Shown in pieces: positions 8,607 through 15,606 of a stretch of 64,000 bases of DNA. The position numbers and the translations under genes are program-made. Where the stretch lies: NCBI RefSeq assembly GCF_001679785.1, contig NZ_CP016291.1, forward strand, positions 124,001-188,000, written 5' to 3'. This DNA comes from Rhizobium leguminosarum. GTDB lineage: Bacteria > Pseudomonadota > Alphaproteobacteria > Rhizobiales > Rhizobiaceae. How positions within the stretch are numbered: the first letter of the stretch is position 1; each line of letters begins with the position of its first letter. The notes below the pieces were generated by a model. It ran no database searches, was not told where the DNA came from, and was given only the letters and a program-made list of their open reading frames with translations.

Positions 8607-10094
8607 CTATCTTGCAATGGGAGCCAGAAGATAACTCTCCAGCCGCGCCGCCCGGAAGGTCCAGTTCCGCCAGTCCCGCCGGCGCATCTCAAAATTCCTG
8701 GCGAGGTAGTACCGAACTGTCGCAGCTTGGCTCCTCTGGTCGATCAGGTGATCCGGCAGCTTGAGGAGGTAGAGATCGAGCGCCGGAATGACGGAGGGAC
8801 CGAGCGAGGAGAGATAATCGAGGTCGAGCGGCGGGCCTTGTTGGCTGATTTCCTGGCTGTGGGTGACATTGAAGCGGGCAATGACATCAGGGAAATCGAT
8901 GAAGGCGCTGATGTAGAGCACCGCAATCAGGGAAGCGAGGTTCGCGGCGATCAGCCACTCGTTGGATCGGTTGAGCAGAATGCGCAGCAGGATCAAGACA
9001 AGGCCGATAGCGACGAGGCCCATCCAGAGACCGGCGGCGACGCGCAGTTCCGTCAGCGAATAGGCCTCGACGTAAAGCCCAAGCCGCAGCATCGAGGACA
9101 GGCAGAGAAGAATGTTCTGACCGATCCAGGCGTGGACGAGGCCGCGGATCAGCGAATTTTGATCGCCAGGCCCGCCGCGCCGCATGGCGACGAGAACAAA
9201 ACCGGCGGCCAGAAGCGCCGTCGCAATCAGCGGATAGGCGCCGCGATGAGCGTATTCGGCATGGCTCATGTGATCGGGCAGGTCTGCGCCGCCCCAGAGA
9301 TAGACGAGATCGAGAAGTGTCTGCACGGCAAAGAGCGCGTTGAAGAGGAGCAGCGACCGCAGTAGGGAGGCCTGGCCGAACGGTGCATTTCTGGTCGGCA
9401 CGATGACGAACGCCCTGCTGGCTTGCAACCTCGCAGTGCGCCGCTTCAGCCGCGGCCGCAACATCGCCCAGACCACAGTAGCGATCATCATCCAGAAGCC
9501 GATCCGCCAAAGGTCGAGAAACTGCAGCAGAACGGCAAAACGGATACTGCGCAGCGCGATCTCGATAAGCGGGTTTGCAGCCGCAAAGAGGAACACGAAG
9601 ACTGCGGCGAGAGCGAGCGGCATAATCCAGAGGCCGACGCCCTGCCAAACGACGGTGAAGGAGAAACGTTTGGCCGGCGTCTTAAGATATTTCCTAATAT
9701 CGTCGGCAAGCCGCAAGGGAATGACAAGAGTGAAACGGAGAAACACCAGCGGCAGACCGGTCAGACTGCGAGGCATAAGCCTGGCGCCGACGAGAGCAAC
9801 CGCTATCAGCGCGCTGAAGCAAAGGGCGATGCCGGTTAATGAGGGCGCCTCCAGCAGAGGTGCCGACGCCAGAGCCGAGAAACCAAACAGGAGAGCCATT
9901 GACGGCGCTCGGATCTTCCCGGCCGAAAGTAGAATGCCGGCGCAGACGGCGAGCGCAAACAGGAAAAGGTTTATCCCGGGCATCTGACCAAAGATCAGAA
10001 AATCAGCCAGCGCCACCAGCGCAAATAGCGTGGCAATCCGGCTACTGCCACGCCTGATGGGCATTGCTTCTGTCAGCGTGTCGGTTGTGTCCAT
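8607..10094 (-). CDS. DUF4173-like polytopic membrane protein
   Basis: 495-aa integral membrane protein with about ten to twelve hydrophobic segments and few charged loops, matching the DUF4173/DUF4153-like family of unknown function. A conserved-looking soluble tail (about 420-495) includes FNVTHSQEISQQGPPLDLDYLSSLGPSVIPALDLYLL. I chose ATG 10094 because GAGAGGAGC precedes it with good spacing and the preceding short gene ends in TAATG across it; the longer frame to 10199 overlaps that short gene. It is the first clear gene of the operon with the two-component pair, so it may be the sensed or controlled membrane component. No catalytic motif is evident. Confidence 0.75.
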   Translation of the reverse strand: MDTTDTLTEAMPIRRGSSRIATLFALVALADFLIFGQMPGINLFLFALAVCAGILLSAGKIRAPSMALLFGFSALASAPLLEAPSLTGIALCFSALIAVALVGARLMPRSLTGLPLVFLRFTLVIPLRLADDIRKYLKTPAKRFSFTVVWQGVGLWIMPLALAAVFVFLFAAANPLIEIALRSIRFAVLLQFLDLWRIGFWMMIATVVWAMLRPRLKRRTARLQASRAFVIVPTRNAPFGQASLLRSLLLFNALFAVQTLLDLVYLWGGADLPDHMSHAEYAHRGAYPLIATALLAAGFVLVAMRRGGPGDQNSLIRGLVHAWIGQNILLCLSSMLRLGLYVEAYSLTELRVAAGLWMGLVAIGLVLILLRILLNRSNEWLIAANLASLIAVLYISAFIDFPDVIARFNVTHSQEISQQGPPLDLDYLSSLGPSVIPALDLYLLKLPDHLIDQRSQAATVRYYLARNFEMRRRDWRNWTFRAARLESYLLAPIAR

Positions 10095-10267
10095 TAGTGC
10101 TCCTCTCGTAGATGCCGCTTTTCGATCACGATGAGCATGGTTGTTGGGGTTTCCTCGGAGGCGGCCCCGCGAGGCCAGCTCGCCTCCGTCAGCCACCATC
10201 CGTCATTGCGGAGGCGATCCGGCAAAGCCGGACGGTGTGGCGCGAGGGAGATGTCGTTCTTGCTCAT
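10094..10267 (-). CDS. Possible 57-aa leader protein of the DUF4173 operon
   Basis: A short frame of 57 codons starts MSKNDISLAPHRPALPDRL and ends REEH, with its TAA overlapping the ATG of the membrane protein gene (TAATG). Third positions are mostly G or C, as in real genes here, and the stop/start overlap is a typical coupled junction. Against it, no good ribosome site precedes ATG 10267, the frame is open further upstream without an obvious start, and I do not recognise the protein. The segment NDGWWLTEASWPR may be the folded core. A conserved frame in related genomes would settle it. Confidence 0.4.
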   Translation of the reverse strand: MSKNDISLAPHRPALPDRLRNDGWWLTEASWPRGAASEETPTTMLIVIEKRHLREEH

Positions 10268-10340
10268 GGCGGAAGAATGCCGCGCCGGCTTGCAGATTTT
10301 GTGCAGAGAGTGAGCAGCAATTCAGGAAAATTGCTCGGAC

Positions 10341-10493
10341 CTATGAGGTCTCGCCGCGGCCACCAGGTGCCTGATAGACAATATTTCCGGCGACGGCACC
10401 GACGTAATCAACGATCGCGCGCAGCGTATCCGGCCATAGTTCTGAACGGACCGCCGCCTGATAGACAGCATCAACGATATCGACATGATCCAT
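10341..10493 (-). pseudogene. Truncated N-terminus of a LuxR-type regulator (remnant)
   Basis: Fifty codons from ATG 10493 read MDHVDIVDAVYQAAVRSELW, then DTLRAIVDYVGAVAGNIVYQ, then stop at TAG 10341. This resembles the first part of rhizobial helix-turn-helix (LuxR-type) regulators with an N-terminal sensor domain, which run beyond 300 aa. No sensor remainder or LuxR DNA-binding domain follows in any frame before 10267. It is best explained as a decayed gene fragment. Identification is by pattern only. Confidence 0.4.
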
Positions 10494-10678
10494 ATCAGCG
10501 CCGCTCGTTTTCACGATGATGGTTCCGCCAAATGCAACGATCGCACCATTTCGATTACTGCCTAAATGTCTAAGGAGAGGCAAGATAACGAGCGTCACCC
10601 GATCAGGCGATATCTTGCGCCGTCTCGTTCACCGAATGACCTGCCGGGATTTGTGAGGTTGAAGAAATCGGGAAGGAC

Positions 10679-10867
10679 TCATCTGAACCTTGGCGCGCGC
10701 TTGGCATTGTGAAGCAATTCGGAGGCGGTCGCGAACGGCCCGAAGAGTTTGAGCAGCAGCGCTTGTTCCTCGGCATCTATGCGGTGACGAGCGCAGAACT
10801 CCGTCACGGACCAGACTTTCGTCAGATCGTCTGTTTCGACTTGCCTGGGTTCGATGTGTTCGGTCAC
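10679..10867 (-). CDS. Small conserved-looking hypothetical protein (62 aa)
   Basis: 62-aa acidic/helical protein beginning (V)TEHIEPRQVETDDLTKVWSV and ending RAPRFR, with EFCARHRIDAEEQALLLKLFG in the middle. I chose GTG 10867 because GGAGG sits 6-7 bases upstream; the longer ATG start at 10888 would place that ribosome site inside the gene. The content reads as a small helical cytoplasmic protein. I recognise no domain. A TATAAAT-like -10 and an AT-rich stretch lie upstream at about 10905-10940, so it may have its own promoter. Confidence 0.6.
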   Translation of the reverse strand: MTEHIEPRQVETDDLTKVWSVTEFCARHRIDAEEQALLLKLFGPFATASELLHNAKRAPRFR

Positions 10868-10979
10868 GGCGTGTCCTCCGAACATCAAGACTACGCCACG
10901 CCGGCATTTATAAGAACTAGCTAAAAAGGATTATATACCGGCGTCCCGCCGGGCCTTGTATCAGAGTGGCGAATATGCG

Positions 10980-11007
10980 GACGCCCGCCGATTGCGCGGC
11001 GGGCGTC
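10980..11007 (-). terminator. GC-rich hairpin after the Rap gene
   Basis: A perfect 11-bp stem (GACGCCCGCCG/CGGCGGGCGTC) with a 6-base loop lies 27 bases beyond the stop codon of the Rap-family gene. There is no U-tract, so it is a hairpin-type 3' end or RNA-stability element rather than a canonical intrinsic terminator. Confidence 0.55.
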
Positions 11008-11033
11008 GTGTCTCACTGATCTATCGCTGCGGA

Positions 11034-11753
11034 TCAAACACCGACGCCGTCGGGATGAGCATCCGTGCCGGTGATGTTGAGCGTCACCTTGGCAGTGTCC
11101 GTGTGGCCTTCGCCATCGGAGATCTTGTAGTAACGGAGAACTTCCGTGTACGTCTGACCTGCATCCAGATCGGAGGTCAGTTCATAGGTGAATGTGCCAT
11201 CCGCCTTGACGTGGAACATGCCGTAGGTGCCGGCAACGTCGGTAACGGCGCCATCCTTGGCGTCTACCTGCTCGGTCAGGAACTGACGCAGGAACATCTT
11301 GCCGTTGTCGCCGGCAATGTCGTTGTCCAGAACGTTGCCGCCGATGGCGCTGCCTTCGGTGAAGCTGAAGGTATCGTCGACTGCGATCGGCTTGACTTGG
11401 GTTACGCCCTGGATGTTCAGGGTGAACAGGCCGACATCGGTATGACCGCTGCCGTCGGAGATCTTGTAGGAAACCTTCTCCTGGAACGATTCGCCGTTGG
11501 CGAAGCCGATCTTGGCAGCGTCGCTCAGGACATAGGTGTAGCTGCCGTCCGGCTTGACGAAGAAGGTGCCGTAATCGCCCTGGATTTGGGTAACCTGGCT
11601 GTTGCCGCTCTTGGCGCCTACGCTTGCGCCGTCGAAGGCGCGCAGGAACAAGTGGCCGTTGTCGGAGGAATCGTTGGAAAGCAGATTTCCGGAAATAACG
11701 TCGGTTTCTTGAAATGTTGCACTATCATCAGTTGCATGTATCGGCGAAGCCAT
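11034..11753 (-). CDS. rapA: Rap-family secreted adhesin/lectin with two cadherin-like (Ra) domains
   Basis: 239-aa acidic protein built of two tandem repeats (about 8-118 and 119-232). Matching blocks are ATDDSATF / AVDDTFSF, GNLLSND / GNVLDND, GDYGTFFVKPDGSYTYVL / GTYGMFHVKADGTFTYEL and YKISDGSGHTD / YKISDGEGHTD. There is no Sec signal peptide. This is the architecture of Rhizobium-adhering proteins (RapA1, RapA2), about 24 kDa. They are exported by the PrsDE type I system, bind calcium and the acidic exopolysaccharide, and affect cell adhesion and biofilm matrix. Which paralogue this is cannot be decided. The Asp-rich DD/ND/DG sites are the likely calcium ligands. A strong GAGGAGAG ribosome site precedes ATG 11753. 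No PrsDE genes lie nearby, so export must be in trans. Confidence 0.8.
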   Translation of the reverse strand: MASPIHATDDSATFQETDVISGNLLSNDSSDNGHLFLRAFDGASVGAKSGNSQVTQIQGDYGTFFVKPDGSYTYVLSDAAKIGFANGESFQEKVSYKISDGSGHTDVGLFTLNIQGVTQVKPIAVDDTFSFTEGSAIGGNVLDNDIAGDNGKMFLRQFLTEQVDAKDGAVTDVAGTYGMFHVKADGTFTYELTSDLDAGQTYTEVLRYYKISDGEGHTDTAKVTLNITGTDAHPDGVGV

Positions 11754-12177
11754 TGCTCTCTCCTCAAAATGTTTATTAGCGGGTCAATTTCGACCTCAGC
11801 GAGCGGCTCCTTTAACAACCTATTAATACTACAAGTCAATGGCCTATTTAACGGAAGGTTAATTTCGATGGCGATCTTCGCGTTGCTTCCATTCTGGCGG
11901 AATAATGTCACTCCCGCGCAAAATTGAAGAAAATTCGGCAAAAACTATACCCGGCTAACTTGAATAAAATGGTACCGCGTATATCTGAAGGCGATTGGCG
12001 ATGCCCTGCGCCAACCATCCGGGCTATCCGTTGCAATTGTGCTCGCTGAGCCCTATGTTGCTGATGTCCCCGATCCAAGCGGAAATCCAAGCCGTTGCCG
12101 GCTGCTGATTGAGACGCTTATGGATCGGCGCGCGCCTTAAGGCTGCGTGATGGGCAATCCCACAAACAATCGATAAC
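11754..12177. promoter_or_regulatory. AT-rich intergenic region upstream of rap and of the rpsU cluster
   Basis: About 420 bases without a convincing gene. The first half (11754-11960) is markedly AT-richer than its surroundings (for example CCTATTTAACGGAAGGTTAA near 11844) and presumably holds the rap promoter on the reverse strand. The second half forms the long leader of the small-protein/rpsU genes. I see no known riboswitch. Confidence 0.4.
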
Positions 12178-12193
12178 GCCGGCCAAGGCCGGC
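12178..12193 (+). promoter_or_regulatory. Hairpin abutting the ribosome site of the 50-aa gene
   Basis: A perfect inverted repeat GCCGGCC-AA-GGCCGGC ends directly at the AAAGGA Shine-Dalgarno (12194-12199) of the TTG-started small gene. It could stabilise the transcript 5' end or gate ribosome access, a plausible temperature- or growth-linked control of the rpsU cluster. Confidence 0.45.
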
Positions 12194-12206
12194 AAAGGAT
12201 TTCTTT

Positions 12207-12359
12207 TTGAACAACACACATACAGCCACCGCGGTTGCGGCGGCGAATCCGCGTGAGGATGACGAGGCTGTCCGCAATGCTCCCAAGAGCTGGAAGCCGT
12301 TTCCCTGCCTTCTCACCCGCCGCGAATTGCAGGTTCTGATCGCCGAACAGCTCGGCTGA
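12207..12359 (+). CDS. Small protein upstream of rpsU (50 aa)
   Basis: A 50-codon frame from TTG 12207 to TGA 12357-12359, preceded by AAAGGA at ideal spacing. The product begins [20 protein letters not shown] and its C-terminal half [20 protein letters not shown] is amphipathic and looks folded. Third positions are GC-rich. It lies 40 bases before rpsU on the same strand, so co-transcription is likely. I do not recognise a domain. The LTRRELQVL stretch superficially resembles the start of a LuxR-type helix-turn-helix, but the protein is too short to contain one. Confidence 0.6.
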   Translation: MNNTHTATAVAAANPREDDEAVRNAPKSWKPFPCLLTRRELQVLIAEQLG

Positions 12360-12399
12360 GCGGCGATCGGGCCACCATCCCAAACAAGGAGAACTCGCA

Positions 12400-12636
12400 A
12401 TGCAGGTACTCGTCAGAGACAACAATGTCGATCAAGCGCTCAGAGGCTTGAAAAAGAAAATGCAGCGCGAAGGGCTGTTCCGTGAAATGAAGGAACGGCG
12501 CGCCTATGAGAAGCCGTCCGAACGTCGCGTCAGGGAAAAGGCACAGGCGATCAGCCGACATCGCAAGGCTGCACGCAAGCAGATGCAGCGTGAAGGCCTG
12601 CTGCCCGGTCCGAAGCGGGCGGTGGCCGCCCGTTAA
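12400..12636 (+). CDS. rpsU: 30S ribosomal protein bS21
   Basis: 78-aa, strongly basic protein. [20 protein letters not shown] is the family start, followed by the [19 protein letters not shown] segment and a basic tail. bS21 binds near the anti-Shine-Dalgarno region of the 30S platform and helps initiation. Rhizobia usually carry more than one rpsU; this copy, with two tiny companion genes instead of the dnaG/rpoD context, may be an accessory or condition-specific copy (inference). It has an AAGGAG ribosome site (12388-12393). Confidence 0.93.
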   Translation: MQVLVRDNNVDQALRGLKKKMQREGLFREMKERRAYEKPSERRVREKAQAISRHRKAARKQMQREGLLPGPKRAVAAR

Positions 12637-12698
12637 CGGCTTTATCCCCACCAGCCTTCCCGGGCTTTGGCGGTTACATTCCCCTGAAAGGACAGACA

Positions 12699-12893
12699 AT
12701 GGACGAACTCAATAGCCTCACCGTTTCGGAAGAACGCCTCGAGGATTGCCGCGATGTCGTGGAGCCGGATCTGCAGGATCTGATTCAACGCGCTCTGACA
12801 TCGGGCTTTTCCCGGGAGGAAGTTCTCATCGCCGTCAGCGAACTGGTCGCCGAAGACTTCGCAATGGTCATGAAAACCCCAAGCGTCCATTGA
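12699..12893 (+). CDS. Small acidic hypothetical protein (64 aa)
   Basis: 64-aa acidic, probably all-helical protein beginning MDELNSLTVSEERLEDCRDV, with GFSREEVLIAVSELVAEDFA in the C-terminal half. It is 62 bases behind rpsU, with GAAAGGACAGACA before the ATG. No known motif; it could be a small regulator or chaperone-like factor co-expressed with rpsU. Codon use matches its neighbours, so it is probably a real gene. Confidence 0.6.
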   Translation: MDELNSLTVSEERLEDCRDVVEPDLQDLIQRALTSGFSREEVLIAVSELVAEDFAMVMKTPSVH

Positions 12894-13001
12894 TCGATTG
12901 CGTGCCTCGATCACCTTGGGAATGGGCTCACTAGGGCCCGCCGCTGGGAACCTCGGCCGCGGCAGATGGTTACTTCGTCTCTTGCACAGATGGAGATGAC
13001 G

Positions 13002-13481
13002 ATGGCCAATCAAGACGATGCGACACGGGTATGGGAATTGATCGACAAGATCGGGTTTTGCATGCTGACGACCCGCAGCGGCGACGATCTGCGAGCCCGG
13101 CCGATGTCCGCCTATACCGCGCAGCTCGAGAATGCGATCTATTTCCTGACGGATGTCAGCAGTCACAAGGACGATGAAATCACTCGCTGGCCAAACGTGT
13201 GCCTCGCCTTTGCCGACACCAAGGGACAGAAATATGTTTCCGTATCGGGGACGGCCGAGGTGCAAAACGACCGGGAGAGAATCAGGGAATTATGGGCGAC
13301 GCCGGCAAAGGCGTGGTGGGACAATCCCGACGATCCTTCCATCCGTATCCTCAAGATGACGCCGGCTTCGGCCGAATATTGGGACAGCCCGGGCACGATC
13401 ATCAGCTATATCAAGATGGCGGCCGCAGCAGTCTCGAACAGCAAACCTGATATGGGCGACAATGCTGAGGTCAAACTCTAG
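13002..13481 (+). CDS. Pyridoxamine 5'-phosphate oxidase-fold protein (general stress type)
   Basis: 159-aa split-barrel flavin-binding protein. The family start is visible in VWELIDKIGFCMLTTRSGDD, followed by RARPMSAY, AIYFLTDVSSHKDDEI and KYVSVSGTAEV. Such YdaG/general-stress-protein-26-like members bind FMN/F420-type cofactors or haem; true PdxH would be about 210 aa with different PLP contacts. The function is unassigned. ATG 13002 has a GGAG at suitable distance; the longer frame from 12966 lacks one. A RIME repeat follows the stop. Confidence 0.8.
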   Translation: MANQDDATRVWELIDKIGFCMLTTRSGDDLRARPMSAYTAQLENAIYFLTDVSSHKDDEITRWPNVCLAFADTKGQKYVSVSGTAEVQNDRERIRELWATPAKAWWDNPDDPSIRILKMTPASAEYWDSPGTIISYIKMAAAAVSNSKPDMGDNAEVKL

Positions 13482-13506
13482 CGCATCGTCGGCCACTAAA
13501 CCCGCT

Positions 13507-13605
13507 TATAGCGCCGCATCTTTTAGACGCGCAAAGGATGCTGTAACACCCTGAATTGCTGCATCATTTTATCCCTAGATCGATTCCGGCTAAGGAATTA
13601 TGCCG
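13507..13605. repeat. RIME palindromic intergenic repeat, copy 1
   Basis: About 100 bp with the signature order AGCGCCGCATCTTTTAGACG, CGCAAAGGATGCTGTAACAC, GAATTGCTGCAT, then an ATC-rich imperfect palindrome ending TAAGGAATTATGC. This matches the Rhizobium-specific intergenic mosaic element. A second copy is at 41833-41940 and a half-copy at 15541-15577. The right end runs into the 3' end of the lysR gene. Confidence 0.7.
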
Positions 13606-14506
13606 GAGCCGATGCCTTGACGAAATCGATAAATGCGCGGAGCGGCGCCGGTACCAGCCGACGCCCGGGGTAGTATAGAAACGGCCCGGAGAAGCGCTGC
13701 CACCACGGTTCGAGGATGGGCTCGAGCGCGCCACTGTCTATATGCGGGCGCAACCAGTCCTCGAAGAGGCAGACGATCCCTGTTCCTGATATCGCTGCAT
13801 CGACAGCTAAATCGGTCGCTCCGCCGACCCGCACGATCAGCGGCCCCGTCGGATCGACCCGCACGATCTCGCCATCGCGTTCGAACTCCCACGGCGCCGT
13901 CATCGCGCCGCTGGCAAAGCGACCCAATAGACAGGCATGGCCGAGCAGCTCGCTCGGATGTTGCGGCCGGCCACGGCGATCGAGGTAGTCCGGGGAGGCT
14001 GCGATGGCAAAGCGCTGGACGCGTGGCCCGATCGGTATCGCGATCATATCCTGCTCCAATCGCTCGTCGTAGCGGATGCCGGCGTCGCAGCCGGCCGCGA
14101 TCACGTCGACAAAGCTCTCGTCGGTGACCACTTCCAGCCGAATATCGGGATAGGCGGTGAGGAACGGTGGAACGATGGCGGGCAGCACCAGCCGCGCCGC
14201 GCTGACCGGCACATTGAGGCGCAAGGCACCGGCCGGCCTGTCGCGAAAACCGTTGACGACGTCGAGGGCAGACTCCACCTCGCTCAAAGCAGGGCCGAGC
14301 CGCTCCAGCAAGCCCTTGCCCGCTTCGGTCGGGACGACGCTGCGTGTCGTCCGGTTGAGCAGCCTGACGCCGAGCTGAGCCTCCAGGCGGCGCACCGCCT
14401 CGCTGAGGAAGGAGGCGCTGCTGCCGCTGACGCGCGCGCCTTCGCGAAAACCGCCGGCACGTGCCACGGCAACAAAGGCATTGAGATCACCCAGATCTGC
14501 TTTCAT
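13598..14506 (-). CDS. LysR-family transcriptional regulator
   Basis: 302-aa LysR regulator. The helix-turn-helix is at about residues 3-60 (DLNAFVAVARAGGFREGARV, then SEAVRRLEAQLGVRLLNRTTR), followed by a substrate-binding effector domain (about 90-295) with GALRLNVPVSAARLVLPAIV and IRYDERLEQDMIAIPIG. This pattern is typical of the CrgA/PA-type group that controls adjacent oxidoreductases. It is divergent from an aldo/keto reductase, the likely target, with a perfect 9-bp inverted repeat next to its start. ATG 14506 begins MKADLGDL; the 13 further codons upstream are not needed. Its last bases overlap the RIME repeat. Confidence 0.9.
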   Translation of the reverse strand: MKADLGDLNAFVAVARAGGFREGARVSGSSASFLSEAVRRLEAQLGVRLLNRTTRSVVPTEAGKGLLERLGPALSEVESALDVVNGFRDRPAGALRLNVPVSAARLVLPAIVPPFLTAYPDIRLEVVTDESFVDVIAAGCDAGIRYDERLEQDMIAIPIGPRVQRFAIAASPDYLDRRGRPQHPSELLGHACLLGRFASGAMTAPWEFERDGEIVRVDPTGPLIVRVGGATDLAVDAAISGTGIVCLFEDWLRPHIDSGALEPILEPWWQRFSGPFLYYPGRRLVPAPLRAFIDFVKASAPA

Positions 14507-14516
14507 TGTTCGCCAC

Positions 14517-14535
14517 TCCGCACAGCCTGTGCGGA
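14517..14535. promoter_or_regulatory. Inverted repeat between lysR and aldo/keto reductase genes
   Basis: TCCGCACAG-C-CTGTGCGGA: 9-bp perfect arms, 1-base spacer, 10 bases upstream of the lysR ATG and about 80 upstream of the reductase. It is a strong candidate operator, although it lacks the usual T-N11-A core of LysR sites at its exact centre. Confidence 0.5.
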
Positions 14536-14613
14536 TTATAGCCAATTTTCACACGCGCCGACAATGCTTATCTTAGGCCTATCTTGGCGTCATCTCCTGA
14601 AAGGAATTTGGTC

Positions 14614-15489
14614 ATGTCCACTATCGATCAGTCCGGCACGTTCATTCTCGGCGGCCGCAGCGTAAAGCGGCTTGGCTATGGCGCCATGCAGCTTGCCGGG
14701 CCTGGCGTGTTTGGCCCGCCCAAAGATCATGGCGCGGCCTTGGCCGTGCTGCGGGAGGCGGTCGCGAGCGGCGTAAACCACATCGACACCAGCGACTTCT
14801 ATGGCCCGCACGTCACCAACCAGATTATCCGCGAAGCGCTGCATCCCTATCGCGACGATCTCACCATCGTCACCAAGATCGGCGCCCGGCGCGGCGCGGA
14901 CGGATCGTGGATTCCGGCCTTCTCGCGCGAGGAGCTGACGGAGGCAGTACACGACAACCTCCGCAATCTCGGCCTCGATGTGCTTGATGTCGTCAATCTC
15001 AGGATCATGTTCGACGTGCACGGCCCGGCCGAAGGGTCGATCGAAGCGCCGCTGACAGTGCTCGCCGATCTTCAGCGGCAAGGCCTGGTGCGTCACGTCG
15101 GGCTGAGCAACGCCACATCCAAGCAGATCACCGAAGGGCGTGGGATCACCGAGATCGTCTGCGTGCAGAACCAGTACAATCTGGCGCATCGGGCCGACGA
15201 TGCCCTGATCGACGATCTCGCGCGCGACGGCATCGCCTATGTGCCGTTCTTTCCGCTCGGCGGGTTCAGCCCGCTGCAGTCGTCCACCCTGTCCGATGTC
15301 GCCGCACGCCTTGAAGCCACGCCCATGCAGGTGGCGCTCGCCTGGCTGCTGCATCGCGCCGAAAATATCCTGCTGATCCCTGGCACTTCGTCCGTCGGCC
15401 ATCTCAGGGAGAACCTCGCCACTGCCGCGCTCGTGCTGCCGGATGACGCCGCCTCGGAATTGAACCGCATGGCTGATGTCGCCGCCTAA
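14614..15489 (+). CDS. Aldo/keto reductase (His of the tetrad replaced)
   Basis: 291-aa TIM-barrel oxidoreductase. The AKR landmarks are GYGAMQLAGPGVFGPP near the start, VNHIDTSDFYG with catalytic Asp and Tyr, TKIGARRG with catalytic Lys, GLSNATSKQI, and the C-terminal cofactor block IPGTSSVGHLRENL. The position normally holding the catalytic His after the fourth strand reads VVNLRIM, as in the YdbC-like branch, so the active site is not the classical tetrad. It probably reduces small aldehydes with NADPH. AAAGGAA precedes ATG 14614. Control by the divergent LysR regulator is likely. Confidence 0.88.
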   Translation: MSTIDQSGTFILGGRSVKRLGYGAMQLAGPGVFGPPKDHGAALAVLREAVASGVNHIDTSDFYGPHVTNQIIREALHPYRDDLTIVTKIGARRGADGSWIPAFSREELTEAVHDNLRNLGLDVLDVVNLRIMFDVHGPAEGSIEAPLTVLADLQRQGLVRHVGLSNATSKQITEGRGITEIVCVQNQYNLAHRADDALIDDLARDGIAYVPFFPLGGFSPLQSSTLSDVAARLEATPMQVALAWLLHRAENILLIPGTSSVGHLRENLATAALVLPDDAASELNRMADVAA

Positions 15490-15505
15490 AGGTCGCCGGC
15501 GACCC

Positions 15506-15539
15506 GACGCTACGCCACGCTCTTGCGCGGCGTAGCGTC
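15506..15539. terminator. Bidirectional hairpin between the reductase and ppk2 genes
   Basis: An 11-bp perfect stem (GACGCTACGCC/GGCGTAGCGTC) with a 12-base interior that can pair further. It lies 17 bases after the reductase stop, between convergent genes. There is no T-tract on either side, so efficiency as an intrinsic terminator is uncertain. Confidence 0.55.
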
Positions 15540-15540
15540 G

Positions 15541-15577
15541 CAATCCCTACATCGATTCCGATTTAGGGAATTATGCG
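15541..15577. repeat. RIME half-copy
   Basis: The stretch around ATCGATTCCGATTTAGGGAA closely matches the second palindrome of the RIME element, including the GAATTATGC end also seen in copy 1 near 13595. The first palindrome is absent and its place is taken by the hairpin at 15506-15539. Confidence 0.5.
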
Positions 15578-15606
15578 GTAGCCCGCCGCCTGTTGCGGCT
15601 ATGCTT

